DNA from: Sporosarcina trichiuri
GTDB lineage: Bacteria; Bacillota; Bacilli; Bacillales_A; Planococcaceae
Reading direction: 5' to 3'
DNA: 64,000 nucleotides
Assembly: GCF_030406775.1 (NCBI RefSeq)
Contig: NZ_CP129119.1
Span: forward strand, 716,001-780,000
The notes beneath the pieces are model-generated. The model ran no database searches. It had not been told where the DNA came from and saw nothing but the letters and a program-made list of their open reading frames with translations. Both the position numbers and the translations under genes were made by a program. Every line of letters starts with the position of its first letter. Within the stretch, counting starts at the first letter, position 1. Below are positions 1-9,043 of this stretch, piece after piece.

Positions 1-96
1 AGGGAGACGTCTGTCATCATCGCGGAAAACCTGGTCAAAGCAATTCGCGGCGAAGTGCTTTCCGTCATTGCGAACGCAGAAAAACTTGCGCCGTGA
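1..96 (+). CDS. C-terminal end of a D-2-hydroxyacid dehydrogenase (partial)
   Basis: Only the last 31 codons are in the window, ending in TGA at 94-96. The tail (IIAENLVKAIRGEVL) resembles the C-terminal helix of NAD(P)-dependent D-2-hydroxyacid dehydrogenases of the glyoxylate/hydroxypyruvate reductase type, where a similar AENL..AI.G pattern closes the protein. The next gene starts 20 bases downstream, so the two are probably one operon acting on 2-hydroxy/keto acids. The fragment is too short for certainty. Confidence 0.5.
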   Translation, partial: RETSVIIAENLVKAIRGEVLSVIANAEKLAP

Positions 97-116
97 CAGG
101 CGCGCAGGAGGGTGTC

Positions 117-1202
117 ATGAAAACAATCAGCATCGCTGTCATTCCGGGCGACGGGATCGGACCGGAAGTGGTGGCGGAAGGGATGAAAGTGTTAAAGACC
201 ATCGAGCAGCTGGATCCGTCGATTTCGTTTTCATTCACGGAATTTCCGTGGGGCTGTGAGTATTACCTGGAGCACGGCAGAATGATGGCGGCAGATGGCA
301 TGGAGCAATTGAAGGGATTCGACGCCATTTACCTCGGGGCGGTCGGTTATCCGGGCGTGCCGGACCATATCTCGCTGAGGGATCTGCTGCTGACCATCCG
401 GAAAGAGTTCGATCAGTATGTGAACCTCCGGCCGGTCACGCTGCTGAATCCGGAACTCACCCCGCTGAAAGGGAAGAATGCGGAGGATATCGATTTCCTG
501 GTGATCCGGGAGAACAGTGAAGGGGAATACGCGGGGGCGGGCGACCGTCTGTTCAAGGGCAGACCTGAAGAAGTCGTCCTCCAGACAGGCGTTTTCTCCC
601 GAAAAGGGACGGAGCGGATCATCCGCTATGCGTATGACGAAGCCAGACGGTCGGGCCGCACATTGACGAGCGTCAGCAAGGCGAACGCGTTGAATTATTC
701 CATGGTGTTCTGGGATGAAGTCTTCGAAGAGGTCGGCAGGGAGTATCCCGATATACAGACGTATTCTTATTTGGTCGATGCGGCAAGCCTCTACTTTGTC
801 ACGGAACCGGAACGTTTCGAGATTGTTGTCACGTCCAATCTGTTCGGAGATATTCTGACGGACATCGGCGCGGCGATCGCTGGGGGAATGGGACTCGCGG
901 CGGGTGCGAACATCAACCCGACGCGGGAATTCCCATCGATGTTCGAACCGGTGCACGGGTCAGCGCCGAACATCGCCGGAAAAGGAATCGCCAATCCGCT
1001 CGCGGCGATCTGGTCCGTCAGCCAGATGATGGATTTCTTCGGGGAAGAGACGTGGGGCAAGCGGATTCTCGATGCGATCCAAGAGATTCTGGCAGAGCCG
1101 GCGAACCTCACGTCGGATCTCGGCGGGACTGCGACGACTGAAATGGCCGGTGACCGGTTTGTGGAGATCTTAACAGCGAACTCGCTGGCTGGTCCTGCAT
1201 GA
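117..1202 (+). CDS. Tartrate dehydrogenase/decarboxylase or D-malate dehydrogenase (TtuC/DmlA family)
   Basis: 361 aa of the isocitrate/isopropylmalate dehydrogenase fold. It has the N-terminal IPGDGIGPEVV segment, the substrate-loop region VIRENSEGEY, the metal-binding SNLFGDILTDI block and PVHGSAPNIAGKG near the NAD site. The family oxidises and decarboxylates (R)-malate, tartrate or related acids with NAD and a divalent metal. ATG 117 was chosen because AGGAGG lies about 5 nt upstream; an in-frame GTG at 93 overlaps the previous stop and has no ribosome site. It is more like YcsA/TtuC than LeuB, although leu genes occupy the equivalent place before ysoA in Bacillus. Confidence 0.85.
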   Translation: MKTISIAVIPGDGIGPEVVAEGMKVLKTIEQLDPSISFSFTEFPWGCEYYLEHGRMMAADGMEQLKGFDAIYLGAVGYPGVPDHISLRDLLLTIRKEFDQYVNLRPVTLLNPELTPLKGKNAEDIDFLVIRENSEGEYAGAGDRLFKGRPEEVVLQTGVFSRKGTERIIRYAYDEARRSGRTLTSVSKANALNYSMVFWDEVFEEVGREYPDIQTYSYLVDAASLYFVTEPERFEIVVTSNLFGDILTDIGAAIAGGMGLAAGANINPTREFPSMFEPVHGSAPNIAGKGIANPLAAIWSVSQMMDFFGEETWGKRILDAIQEILAEPANLTSDLGGTATTEMAGDRFVEILTANSLAGPA

Positions 1203-1272
1203 CGGGGCTGTCCGATAACGGAGGGTGCCTGTTGAAACCGATGAGTTGATTCTCCATCTGAAGTATAGTAAA

Positions 1273-1294
1273 TTGACGTTAGGTTACCTAAAGT
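1273..1294 (+). promoter_or_regulatory. Palindromic operator overlapping a TTGACG -35 element
   Basis: A 6-1-6 perfect palindrome TTAGGT-T-ACCTAA lies at 1279-1291 and extends to 9-1-9 with one mismatch (1276-1294). It directly overlaps TTGACG at 1273-1278, a plausible -35. It sits about 50 nt before the flavin oxidoreductase gene. Odd-length palindromes of this size are typical of MarR/HxlR-type repressors, but no such regulator is encoded nearby and I cannot name the protein. Confidence 0.45.
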
Positions 1295-1340
1295 AAGTTT
1301 GTTTCACATCTGATGGAACAAGCGATGAGGAGTGGTTTCT

Positions 1341-2354
1341 ATGACGTCATCATCCAGGAAATTCAACGGCATCCCGCTGTCCGTGCTCGACCTTGCCCCG
1401 ATCCGCGAAGGCGGCAGTCCGTCGGAGACATTCAAGAACAGTGCGGAACTTGCGCAGCATGTGGAGAAGCTCGGTTACAACCGGTACTGGCTCGCGGAGC
1501 ACCATAATATGCCGGGTGTCGGCAGTTCCGCAACAAGCGTCCTGATCGGCCATATCGCCGGCAAAACGGAGCGGATGCGGATCGGTTCGGGCGGCGTCAT
1601 GCTGCCGAACCACGCGCCGCTCGTCATTGCGGAGCAATTCGGCACACTCGATGCGCTGTATCCGGGCCGGATCGACCTCGGGCTCGGGCGCGCGCCGGGG
1701 AGCGACCAGGCGACCGCTTATGCACTGCGCCGGACGCTCCACAGCAGCGGAGAGGATTTCCCGCAGCAGGTCGCGGAACTGCGATCCTACTTCGATCCGG
1801 AGCCGAATGCGCGTGTCCGCGCGTTCCCGGGCGAAGGACAGGACATTCCGATCTGGCTGCTCGGCTCGTCAGGCTTCAGTGCGCAGCTTGCTGCCCAGAT
1901 CGGCCTGCCGTTTTCGTTCGCGAGTCACTTTGCACCGGCGTATGTCATGCAGGCGCTTCAGCTGTATCATCAGAACTTCAAGCCGTCGAGGCATCTGGAT
2001 GCGCCGTATGCGATGCTCGGCGTAAGCATTGTCGCCGCTGACACGGATGAAAAAGCGATGTACTTGGCGACCTCCCTCCAGCAGCAGTTCCTCAGTCTCG
2101 GTCGCGGCAAACCGACACAGTTCAAGCCGCCGCTCGAGAATCCGGAAGTTGTCTGGACGCCGGCGGAACAGGCTTCCGCTGCCGCAATGCTCGAGTCGCC
2201 CGCAACGATTGTCGGCGGACCGGAAACTGTGAAACGTGAACTGGAAGCGTTCCTGAACCAGACGAAAGCGGACGAGTTCATCCTCAGCTCCCCGGTCTAT
2301 TATCAGGAGGACCGGCTGCGTTCGTTCGAGATCATTGCGGATCTCATGGACTGA
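1341..2354 (+). CDS. LLM-class flavin-dependent oxidoreductase (luciferase-like, YwcH type)
   Basis: 337 aa, a TIM-barrel bacterial luciferase-like monooxygenase. Recognisable blocks are the N-terminal [20 protein letters not shown], the FMN-contacting [20 protein letters not shown], and [16 protein letters not shown]. This subgroup (MsnO8/YwcH-like) uses reduced flavin supplied by a separate reductase; the substrate is unknown. ATG 1341 is preceded by AGGAG at 1328-1332; an in-frame GTG at 1332 overlaps that ribosome site. The gene stands alone between a possible operator and a terminator. Confidence 0.87.
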   Translation: MTSSSRKFNGIPLSVLDLAPIREGGSPSETFKNSAELAQHVEKLGYNRYWLAEHHNMPGVGSSATSVLIGHIAGKTERMRIGSGGVMLPNHAPLVIAEQFGTLDALYPGRIDLGLGRAPGSDQATAYALRRTLHSSGEDFPQQVAELRSYFDPEPNARVRAFPGEGQDIPIWLLGSSGFSAQLAAQIGLPFSFASHFAPAYVMQALQLYHQNFKPSRHLDAPYAMLGVSIVAADTDEKAMYLATSLQQQFLSLGRGKPTQFKPPLENPEVVWTPAEQASAAAMLESPATIVGGPETVKRELEAFLNQTKADEFILSSPVYYQEDRLRSFEIIADLMD

Positions 2355-2359
2355 ATATG

Positions 2360-2406
2360 AAAAATCCCCGCTGTGCCGGCTAGTTTAGGCATGACGGGGA
2401 TTTTTT
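2360..2406 (+). terminator. Bidirectional Rho-independent terminator
   Basis: AAAATCCCCG pairs with CGGGGATTTT, with A and T runs on the two sides. It lies between the convergent flavin oxidoreductase and alcohol dehydrogenase genes and can serve both. Confidence 0.8.
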
Positions 2407-2417
2407 AATGGGTTTGA

Positions 2418-3617
2418 TTAATCACGGATCGTATCATACAGACTGCGCAGGTCCGTGCGGCCGAGAATCCGCGGGACAGGATACAGGGGATTCGCTTCGG
2501 CGAGCGCGCGGTCGATCATGAGCGGGATGTCCTCTTCCCGGATGCCGCTGATAGTATCGGGAATGCCCATGTCCACATTCAGCTGCCTGACTGCCCGAAT
2601 GAACGCCAAACTGTTTCCCGCGTCGGAGAGCCGGTTGTCACCAAGACCGGCAGCGAGCGCCAGTTCCGCGAGCGGCTTATGGACAGACTCCCCGTAATAG
2701 TCGAGGACGTACGGCATGATGACGGCATTCGCGAAACCGTGCGGCACATTATAGAAACCGCCGAGCGTGTGGGCGATCGCATGGATATAGCCGACATACG
2801 AACGGGTGAACGCCCGGCCGGCCAGGTAAGCCGCGCGCTGCATGTTTTTCCGGGCTTGGTTATCATGCCCGTCGGAGTAAGCGGCCGGCAGGTGAACGAA
2901 GATGAGCCGGGCCGCTTCCAGACTCCAAGCGCGTGTGGCAGGTGTGGTGCTGCCGCCGATATATGCCTCGACAGCATGTGTAAGCGCATCCATACCGGTC
3001 GTCGACGTGATCAGTTTCGGCAGATTGACAGTGAGCAGCGGATCGAGCACAGCGAATCGCGGTGTCAGGACAGGATCGTTGATGGCATACTTTTCGTGCG
3101 TCCGGCTGTCCGAGACGACCGACACGATGGTCGCCTCGCTCCCCGTGCCGGCGGTAGTCGGAATGGCGGCGAGCGGGGGTGTTTCTTTCCGGACTTTCAG
3201 CTGGCCTTTCAGCTGAGGCAGCGTCCGATCCGGGCGGGCCACCCGGGCAGCGACACCTTTCGCGCAGTCGATCGCCGAACCGCCGCCAAACGCAATGATG
3301 CCGTCGCAGCGTTCAGAATGATAGAGCGCAAGCGCCTCTTCCACATTATCGATCGTCGGGTTCGGCACGGTTTTGTCATACATGACTGACTGAATATCTG
3401 CAGTCTGCAGTTCATCCAGCAGGCCATCGAGCAGCCCGAGTTTCGGCAGGGTGCTGTCCGTCACAACGAGGACGCGGCGGACAGAATGGCAGTAGAGAAG
3501 TGCCGGCAGTTCCAACACGCTGTTTTCGCCTTCGAGGAGCAGCGGCTGCCGCCAGGGCAGGGCCTTTGCCACAAGCCGGTAGACGGACTGGAAGGTGCGG
3601 CAGTAGAGCGTGTACAT
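2418..3617 (-). CDS. Iron-containing alcohol dehydrogenase (group III)
   Basis: 399 aa of the Fe-ADH family. The NAD-binding IIAFGGGSAIDCAKG motif and IPTTAGTGSEAT block are present. The metal ligands lie in GMDALTHAVEAY and in HAIAHTLGG..NVPHG, so the site is complete. The family interconverts aldehydes or ketones and alcohols; the substrate cannot be read from sequence. The first about 25 residues are an extension of no obvious function. ATG 3617 follows a GGGGGG-type ribosome site 6-7 nt upstream. A promoter lies at 3668-3696 on the same strand. Confidence 0.9.
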   Translation of the reverse strand: MYTLYCRTFQSVYRLVAKALPWRQPLLLEGENSVLELPALLYCHSVRRVLVVTDSTLPKLGLLDGLLDELQTADIQSVMYDKTVPNPTIDNVEEALALYHSERCDGIIAFGGGSAIDCAKGVAARVARPDRTLPQLKGQLKVRKETPPLAAIPTTAGTGSEATIVSVVSDSRTHEKYAINDPVLTPRFAVLDPLLTVNLPKLITSTTGMDALTHAVEAYIGGSTTPATRAWSLEAARLIFVHLPAAYSDGHDNQARKNMQRAAYLAGRAFTRSYVGYIHAIAHTLGGFYNVPHGFANAVIMPYVLDYYGESVHKPLAELALAAGLGDNRLSDAGNSLAFIRAVRQLNVDMGIPDTISGIREEDIPLMIDRALAEANPLYPVPRILGRTDLRSLYDTIRD

Positions 3618-3667
3618 GAGTGACCCCCCTCTTTATTATAAAAGTGCAAGAACCGATTGATCCCTCT

Positions 3668-3696
3668 AATATAATATAGAAGAAAAGTTCGGGCAA
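3668..3696 (-). promoter_or_regulatory. Sigma-A-type promoter for the iron alcohol dehydrogenase
   Basis: On the minus strand TTGCCC (3696-3691), a 17-bp spacer, then TATATT (3673-3668), about 50 nt before the start codon. The surrounding sequence is locally AT-rich. Confidence 0.55.
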
Positions 3697-3784
3697 TTCA
3701 TGTATTGGCTGAGGGATCGGCAACCTTCCGCAGCAGCGAGCGTTATATGGGATAAACAGACAGCTAGGAGAAAGGGGTCTGCGC

Positions 3785-4183
3785 ATGGGCAAGTGGATGA
3801 AATGCCATCCTGTCATGACAGTTGTGATCGGTTATTTTACAGTTCTCACGGTCCTTGCGGGATTTGCTTTTTATTGGTTATTCATTGACATGCAGCATCT
3901 GCCGACCGAAGAGAGATTGCTCTCGAGCCGGTCGCCCGATGGAGAATACACACTGACAGTCTACCGGAACAACGGAGGCGCGACCGTCCCGTATACCTTG
4001 TCCGGAGAAGTGACGGCAGCTCGTACGGGCAAGCAGACAATCATTTACTGGGCTGACGGAGTAGAAGCCGAGGTGGAGTGGTCAGGAGAGACGAACGTGC
4101 GGATCAATGGCGTCGAGCTGGACGTCCGGAGTGAAAAATATGATTACCGTCGGCATAGACAGGAGGGAACTGACCCGCATTGA
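3785..4183 (+). CDS. DUF5412-like single-pass membrane protein
   Basis: 132 aa. One transmembrane helix at about residues 11-33 is followed by an extracytoplasmic domain. The segment SPDGEYTLTVYRNNGGATVPY and the later IYWADGVEAEVEW..NVRINGVELDV match the pattern of DUF5412 proteins, which are small and of unknown function. ATG 3785 has AGGAGAAAGGGG upstream. It is followed by the first 20-bp repeat array, in the same direction. Confidence 0.7.
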   Translation: MGKWMKCHPVMTVVIGYFTVLTVLAGFAFYWLFIDMQHLPTEERLLSSRSPDGEYTLTVYRNNGGATVPYTLSGEVTAARTGKQTIIYWADGVEAEVEWSGETNVRINGVELDVRSEKYDYRRHRQEGTDPH

Positions 4184-4209
4184 AGGCGTCTGAGCGTCGA
4201 TTTGTGAAG

Positions 4210-4362
4210 TTATGAGCGCAGCGGGGAGGGTTATGATCACTTTTATGGTTTTATGATCACTTATCCGGGTTTATGAGCGCGATCTGGCGTTTATGATCAC
4301 TTTCTGCGTTTTATGATCAAATTAGCGGATATATGATCATTTTCCCTGATTTATGATCACTT
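4210..4362 (+). repeat. Array 1 of a 20-bp-period intergenic repeat (8 units)
   Basis: Eight units beginning TATGAKC occur at 4211, 4232, 4252, 4272, 4292, 4312, 4332 and 4352: one 21-bp step, then six exact 20-bp steps. Each has a fixed half near TTTATGATCAC and a variable half of about 9 bp. Units 1 and 4 have GAGC in place of the palindromic GATC. The array occupies the gap between DUF5412 and the terminator shared with the PBP gene. Related arrays are at 18583-18730 and 33826-33977. Confidence 0.95.
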
Positions 4363-4379
4363 CCCGCCAATCAACCTGA

Positions 4380-4427
4380 AAAAACCAGCACAGCCTCCGG
4401 TTTCCCGGCAGGCTGTGCTGGTTTTTC
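4380..4427 (+). terminator. Bidirectional Rho-independent terminator
   Basis: AAAACCAGCACAGCC pairs with GGCTGTGCTGGTTTTT. It sits between array 1 and the PBP gene, overlaps the last bases of the PBP stop region, and can end transcription from either side. Confidence 0.85.
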
Positions 4428-6447
4428 ATTTCTTGTAATACGCTTTGTAGACATCGGCCGCAAGTTCTGCGACGTAGCCGCTGCCGTTGTTGTCTTCGAC
4501 GTGCTCGATCATCATGGCGAGGATGAAATTCGGGTGGTCGGCGTTATAGCTGACGAAGAATCCGGTATCCTGGCCGCTCTCGCCGGCCGCTTTCTTCAGC
4601 TCGGCTGTGCCGGTTTTACCGGCGACCGGAATATCCGGCAGATTCGCTTTCTGCGCGAACCCATCCAGCACGACATTCCGCAGATCGGTCTTCAGCTCAT
4701 CTGCATTCGGCTTGGTGAGCAGATCCTTCTGCCATACTTGCTGTGTGGCGTCATCCTTATACAGCGTTGGCTTATACATGAGCCCGTTCGTGATGATTGG
4801 TTCGTACATGACGGCAAGATGCAGGATGTTCGTCAGCATCTGGCCCTGCCCGAACGATGTATCCGCCAGCTGTCCCTCCGATGCGAGCGTTCCGTCATTT
4901 GAAATCTGAGACGGTGTCAAGTTGAGGGCAAACGGAATCTCTTCGCCGAACCCGAAACGTTTCAGTCCGCTGATGAATTTCTCTTTGCCCATCGCAAGCG
5001 CCTGCTGGGCAAAATAGATATTGTCCGAGTAGATGAGCGCTTTGTTCAGATCCATCGGGTTCGGGGCTTCGGGATGGAAGCGGGACACGCGGTAGGATCC
5101 CCAGGAACTGTCCTTCTGCCACGTCTTCCCGCTGATCATGATACCGGCGTCCGGTTTCAGTGTGCCCGCTTCGAGACCGACCGCCGCAGTGATCGGCTTG
5201 ATGGATGAACCGGGTGCATAAGCGGCCGCAAATCGGTTGAACAGCGGCTGTTTCGGATCTTCGGACAATGTTTTGTAGCGTTCGCCGCTGATGCCGAGCA
5301 TGAATTCCGCCGGATCGAAACTCGGAGAGCTCGTCAGCACGAGTGTCTCGCCGGTGAGCGGATCGACCGCTGCCGCTGTACCGGTTTCCCCGCGCATCGC
5401 GTCATACGTCTTCTTCTGCAGGTCGGCGTCGATCGTCAATGTAATGTCCTCACCGTCGACCGCCTCTTTCACGGCGATCTTTTCCGGAGTACTGCCTGCT
5501 TCCGGTCCCTTCATATAGATGCCGACGCCGTTCTCGCCGCGAAGCCGGTCCTCCAAGATGCGCTCCAGACCCTGCCGCCCGATCAGGTCGGTCTCGGTAT
5601 AGCCGGCGTCCTTGTGTTTCTCAAGCAGTTCGGCGGTGATCGGGCCGATGTAACCGGACAGATGGGCGAGTGATGCGCCGTAAGGATATTCGCGCATCGC
5701 GGTTTCCTGGTAGGTCATCCCCGGGATCTCGATCAGCTTGGCGAGCAGCGCTTCATCGGTTTTCGCAACTTTGCCGATCGGCACGAAATAATCAGGCTGC
5801 ACCCATGACTGGTTCAGCTGCTTGTCGATGAATTCGACGGTCGTATTCAGCAGTTTTGCAACGTCCGCTTTCTTGCCGGCATCGGTGAACTTGCCGGGCA
5901 CGATGCCCGCTTCATAGCCGATTCCGTTCATCGCGATCGGCTTGCCGTTCCGGTCGAAGATCTTGCCGCGCACCGCTTTCGTCGTCTGGATCTGGACGGT
6001 ATCCGTCGCAGTCAGCCCGGGGAAGATGAACGACGGGTCCCAGTCGGCATACCAGTGTTTCTCTTCGTCCTGTTCCTCGTAGATGAACGTCAGATCCTTG
6101 TCGAACTCGACAGGACCGGCCGCGGTGTCCATTTTGATATGGATGGGGAAGACGGCAGGCTGTTCTTCGTCCCACTCCGCGTCTTCCTTCGGTTTCTTGT
6201 AGGTCACTTCCAGGTCGTCGATCGACAGGTCTTCAATCAGTTTCTCCTGACGCTCTGCGAATTCATTCTGATCGAACGTCTTTTTCGTCCCGCTGCTCAA
6301 ATAATCCGTATACATGTCCGTGAACTTTTCATCGTTCCAGAATTTCGTATACGCGGCCAGACGGTCTGCCGGCGATTCTTTTTTTGCACAGCCGGCCAGC
6401 ATGGCGATCAGCAGGACGGCCGTCAGTACTATGAACTTCCGCTTCAT
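4426..6447 (-). CDS. pbpC: Lipoprotein class B penicillin-binding protein (PBP3/PbpC-like transpeptidase)
   Basis: 673 aa, close to the length of Bacillus PBP3 and Staphylococcus PBP2a. A lipobox LAGC at 17-20 anchors it to the membrane. An NTF2-like MecA_N domain (about 25-145) precedes a dimerisation domain (about 155-310) and a transpeptidase domain with SSIK at 414-417, SDN at 474-476 and KTGT at 611-614, so the active site is complete. It cross-links peptidoglycan outside the membrane; members with MecA_N can have low beta-lactam affinity, which sequence alone cannot show here. Monocistronic. The symbol is by architecture. Confidence 0.88.
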   Translation of the reverse strand: MKRKFIVLTAVLLIAMLAGCAKKESPADRLAAYTKFWNDEKFTDMYTDYLSSGTKKTFDQNEFAERQEKLIEDLSIDDLEVTYKKPKEDAEWDEEQPAVFPIHIKMDTAAGPVEFDKDLTFIYEEQDEEKHWYADWDPSFIFPGLTATDTVQIQTTKAVRGKIFDRNGKPIAMNGIGYEAGIVPGKFTDAGKKADVAKLLNTTVEFIDKQLNQSWVQPDYFVPIGKVAKTDEALLAKLIEIPGMTYQETAMREYPYGASLAHLSGYIGPITAELLEKHKDAGYTETDLIGRQGLERILEDRLRGENGVGIYMKGPEAGSTPEKIAVKEAVDGEDITLTIDADLQKKTYDAMRGETGTAAAVDPLTGETLVLTSSPSFDPAEFMLGISGERYKTLSEDPKQPLFNRFAAAYAPGSSIKPITAAVGLEAGTLKPDAGIMISGKTWQKDSSWGSYRVSRFHPEAPNPMDLNKALIYSDNIYFAQQALAMGKEKFISGLKRFGFGEEIPFALNLTPSQISNDGTLASEGQLADTSFGQGQMLTNILHLAVMYEPIITNGLMYKPTLYKDDATQQVWQKDLLTKPNADELKTDLRNVVLDGFAQKANLPDIPVAGKTGTAELKKAAGESGQDTGFFVSYNADHPNFILAMMIEHVEDNNGSGYVAELAADVYKAYYKK

Positions 6448-6648
6448 GGGAATCGCTCCTCTATCCTGATTGTTCAGATTTACCTAACACTCTGTAACCA
6501 TTGTACTAAAAAGGGTGGCAGAAGGTAATGGAACGTAGGGAATTCATCCAGCGCATCAGGCAGTTTTTTGTACACGATTCCACGTTCACGATACGATAAG
6601 GAAGAAGAGAACAGCGAACGCAGTCACAGCGGAAAGGGGAGTATTAGA

Positions 6649-7827
6649 ATGAAACATGATTTCGATACGGTCATTGACCGCATGAAGACATCGAGTGTGA
6701 AATGGGACGGGGCCGAGGCGCTGTTCGGCGCGAAGGACCTGCTGCCGCTCTGGGTGGCGGATATGGACTTCAAAGTGCCGGAAGCCGTCTCGAAAGCGGT
6801 CGAGGCGAAGGCGGCGCACGGAATCTTCGGCTACACGACACGCGATGACGGGTATTATAATTCGATCATCTCCTGGATGAAAACGCGTCACAACTGGACA
6901 GTCGAACGCGAGTGGATCTGCCACAGTCCGGGTGTCGTGACGGCCTTGAGTCTTGCCGTGCAGGCCTTCACAGAACCTGGTGACAAAGTGATTGTGCAGC
7001 CGCCCGTCTATTATCCGTTCATGAGCACGACCGAGAATAATGGCAGGGAGGTCGTCTTCAATCCCCTGAAGGAGCAGGACGGCCGATATTCCATGGACTT
7101 CGACGACTTGCGTGCGAAGATCGACGGCTCCGTAAAACTGCTCATGCTGTGCAACCCGCATAACCCGGGCGGCACTGTCTGGACGAAGGAAGACCTGCAG
7201 ACTCTCGGCGAAATCTGCCTGGAACATGGCATCCTCGTAATTTCTGATGAAATCCATTCGGACCTCGTCTTCGAGCAGGGCAGCCACGTCCCGTTCGCAT
7301 CCATTTCTGATGAATTTGCAGACAGCAGCATCACGTGCACGGCACCCAGCAAGACGTTCAACCTGGCCGGTCTGCAGACATCGAATATCATTATTCCGAA
7401 CGCCGGACTGCGTGCGGCATTCGAAAAGGAGACCGCCCGTAATTCGATCGGTATGCCGAATTCGTTCGGCCCGGTCGCGACGGAAGCCGCCTATACGGAA
7501 GGCGGGGACTGGCTCGCGGATGTACTGGACTATGTGAAGGGTAACGTCGAATTCATCACCGGCTACTTCAAAGAACACGTCCCGGCACTGAAAGTCCTGC
7601 CGCTCGAAGCGACATACCTGGCATGGATCGACTGCCGGGAGCTCGGCATGTCACCGGAAGAACTCGAGAGCTTTTTCTTGACGGAGGCGCATGTCGCACT
7701 GAACCAGGGCAAGGCGTTCGGGCCGGGCGGCGAAGGGTTCGTCCGCATGAACCTGGCGTGCTCCCGGTCGGTTGTCGAAAAAGCAGCCCGGCAAATCGAA
7801 GAAGCGGTCGCCGGATTGGATCAGTAA
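6649..7827 (+). CDS. patB: PatB/MalY-family pyridoxal-phosphate C-S lyase or aminotransferase
   Basis: 392 aa fold-type I PLP enzyme. PLWVADMDFKVP at the N-terminus is characteristic of the MalY/PatB group. NPHNPGGTVW and VISDEIHSDLV contact the cofactor, and Lys235 in APSKTFNLAG is the Schiff-base lysine. Relatives cleave cystathionine or cysteine and have aminotransferase side activity. ATG 6649 follows GGAAAGGGGAG; the longer frame beginning at 6568 lacks a ribosome site. It is alone and ends at a strong terminator shared with crtQ. Confidence 0.85.
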   Translation: MKHDFDTVIDRMKTSSVKWDGAEALFGAKDLLPLWVADMDFKVPEAVSKAVEAKAAHGIFGYTTRDDGYYNSIISWMKTRHNWTVEREWICHSPGVVTALSLAVQAFTEPGDKVIVQPPVYYPFMSTTENNGREVVFNPLKEQDGRYSMDFDDLRAKIDGSVKLLMLCNPHNPGGTVWTKEDLQTLGEICLEHGILVISDEIHSDLVFEQGSHVPFASISDEFADSSITCTAPSKTFNLAGLQTSNIIIPNAGLRAAFEKETARNSIGMPNSFGPVATEAAYTEGGDWLADVLDYVKGNVEFITGYFKEHVPALKVLPLEATYLAWIDCRELGMSPEELESFFLTEAHVALNQGKAFGPGGEGFVRMNLACSRSVVEKAARQIEEAVAGLDQ

Positions 7828-7831
7828 ACCG

Positions 7832-7875
7832 AAAAGCCCGCCGGACAGCAGCAGTACACTGTCCGGCGGGCTTTT
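7832..7875 (+). terminator. Bidirectional Rho-independent terminator
   Basis: AAAAGCCCGCCGGAC pairs perfectly with GTCCGGCGGGCTTTT. It separates the convergent patB and crtQ genes. Confidence 0.92.
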
Positions 7876-7876
7876 C

Positions 7877-8995
7877 CTATACATCGATCTTGCGGCCGCG
7901 CCACTCGACGGATTTGAGGATATGGACGCGGAACAGCGAATAGAGGAACACCGCGGCGAAAAAGAGGAACAGGATCGGATAGAAAACGAAAAACAGCCAG
8001 TGGAAATTGCCGACACGGCGGGCGAAAAGAGCGGTCTGCAGGGCGAATGCCGCGTACAGGAGCCCGCTCAGCAGGAGCCGGACACCGCCGCCTGTGAAGG
8101 CTGCCGACAGGAGTTCCCCGGCGCTGATGAAACTGCCGGCAATCCAGAGGATGACAAGCGCCATCACGAACGGATGTGTCGACTGGGAGCCGATCGCAAA
8201 GCTCTTGCACCAGCCGTCCACCATGCTTTTAAAGCCTTCCGGGTACATGCGGAATGATATCGTCCCTTTGCCGCCTATACAGGCTACGGGAAGACCTTCT
8301 TCAAGAAACGCCTCGCCCAAAGCCAGGTCATCCATGATCGCACCTTCAATTTTCTCATGTCCGCCTGCCTGGAAGTAGTCACCCCGGCTGCAGAGGATGC
8401 ACGGGCCGAATGAACCGGCCGTCCGGAACCGCTCCGGCCAGGCAGTGAACAGGTTCATGCCGGCGACGACAATGATGTTGAAGACCGCCGACAGACTTTC
8501 GTACAAATGGCGGACGGTATGGTACGGCTGAACGGATAGAATCCCGGAAGCGCCTTTTCCAGCGTAGCTCCCGAGTAGATCGGACAGCCCTGTGTCACGT
8601 TCGAACGCCGTATCCGCGTCCAGGAACAGCAGCCACTCGCCAGCTGCCTGTCCGGCTCCGCGCCAGCACGCCGCCGACTTTCCTGCACCCGCGGCAGCCG
8701 GGCTGTTCCGAATTACAGTTGCACCATACTGCTCGGCGACCGCGGCTGTATTGTCGGAAGAATCGTCGTCGATGACGAGCAGTTGGTACGACCGGAACGT
8801 CTGCTGCTGCAGGGAGCGCAGCAGCGGCTGGATCCGCTGTTCTTCATTCCGCGCCGGCACGATGATCGAAACCGTTGGCAGCTGAACGTCCTCCCGCCGT
8901 GCGGAGGAAGGGACCGGCAGCGACCGGAACATCAGGAAGCCGGCGATAAGGGCGAGAACCCCCAAGATCAGATTGACAGTATCCAGAACCATCAT
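7877..8995 (-). CDS. crtQ: Carotenoid glycosyltransferase, CrtQ-like (family GT2)
   Basis: 372 aa. An N-terminal helix (about 5-25) precedes a GT2 domain with VSIIVPARNEE, VIDDDSSDNT and the metal-binding LFLDADT; two to three hydrophobic helices lie at 275-360. It resembles staphylococcal CrtQ, which transfers glucose to 4,4'-diaponeurosporenoic acid at the membrane. It is the last gene of crtP-crtN-crtQ; no acyltransferase (crtO) follows. ATG 8995 has AAGGAGG 7 nt upstream. Confidence 0.85.
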   Translation of the reverse strand: MMVLDTVNLILGVLALIAGFLMFRSLPVPSSARREDVQLPTVSIIVPARNEEQRIQPLLRSLQQQTFRSYQLLVIDDDSSDNTAAVAEQYGATVIRNSPAAAGAGKSAACWRGAGQAAGEWLLFLDADTAFERDTGLSDLLGSYAGKGASGILSVQPYHTVRHLYESLSAVFNIIVVAGMNLFTAWPERFRTAGSFGPCILCSRGDYFQAGGHEKIEGAIMDDLALGEAFLEEGLPVACIGGKGTISFRMYPEGFKSMVDGWCKSFAIGSQSTHPFVMALVILWIAGSFISAGELLSAAFTGGGVRLLLSGLLYAAFALQTALFARRVGNFHWLFFVFYPILFLFFAAVFLYSLFRVHILKSVEWRGRKIDV

Positions 8996-9043
8996 GTCAC
9001 CGCCTCCTTGTCTTTGTCAGGTAACAGATGAACGGACATGCCC

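Noticed and set aside
117..1202. leuB, as expected upstream of ysoA in Bacillus
   Set aside because: The gene is 15 kb from ysoA, not near leuC/leuD, and its sequence fits the tartrate/D-malate branch of the family better.
4210..4362. CRISPR-like array (also 18583-18730 and 33826-33977)
   Set aside because: The conserved part is only about 10-11 bp and the variable part about 9 bp, far below CRISPR sizes. No cas genes or leader are present.
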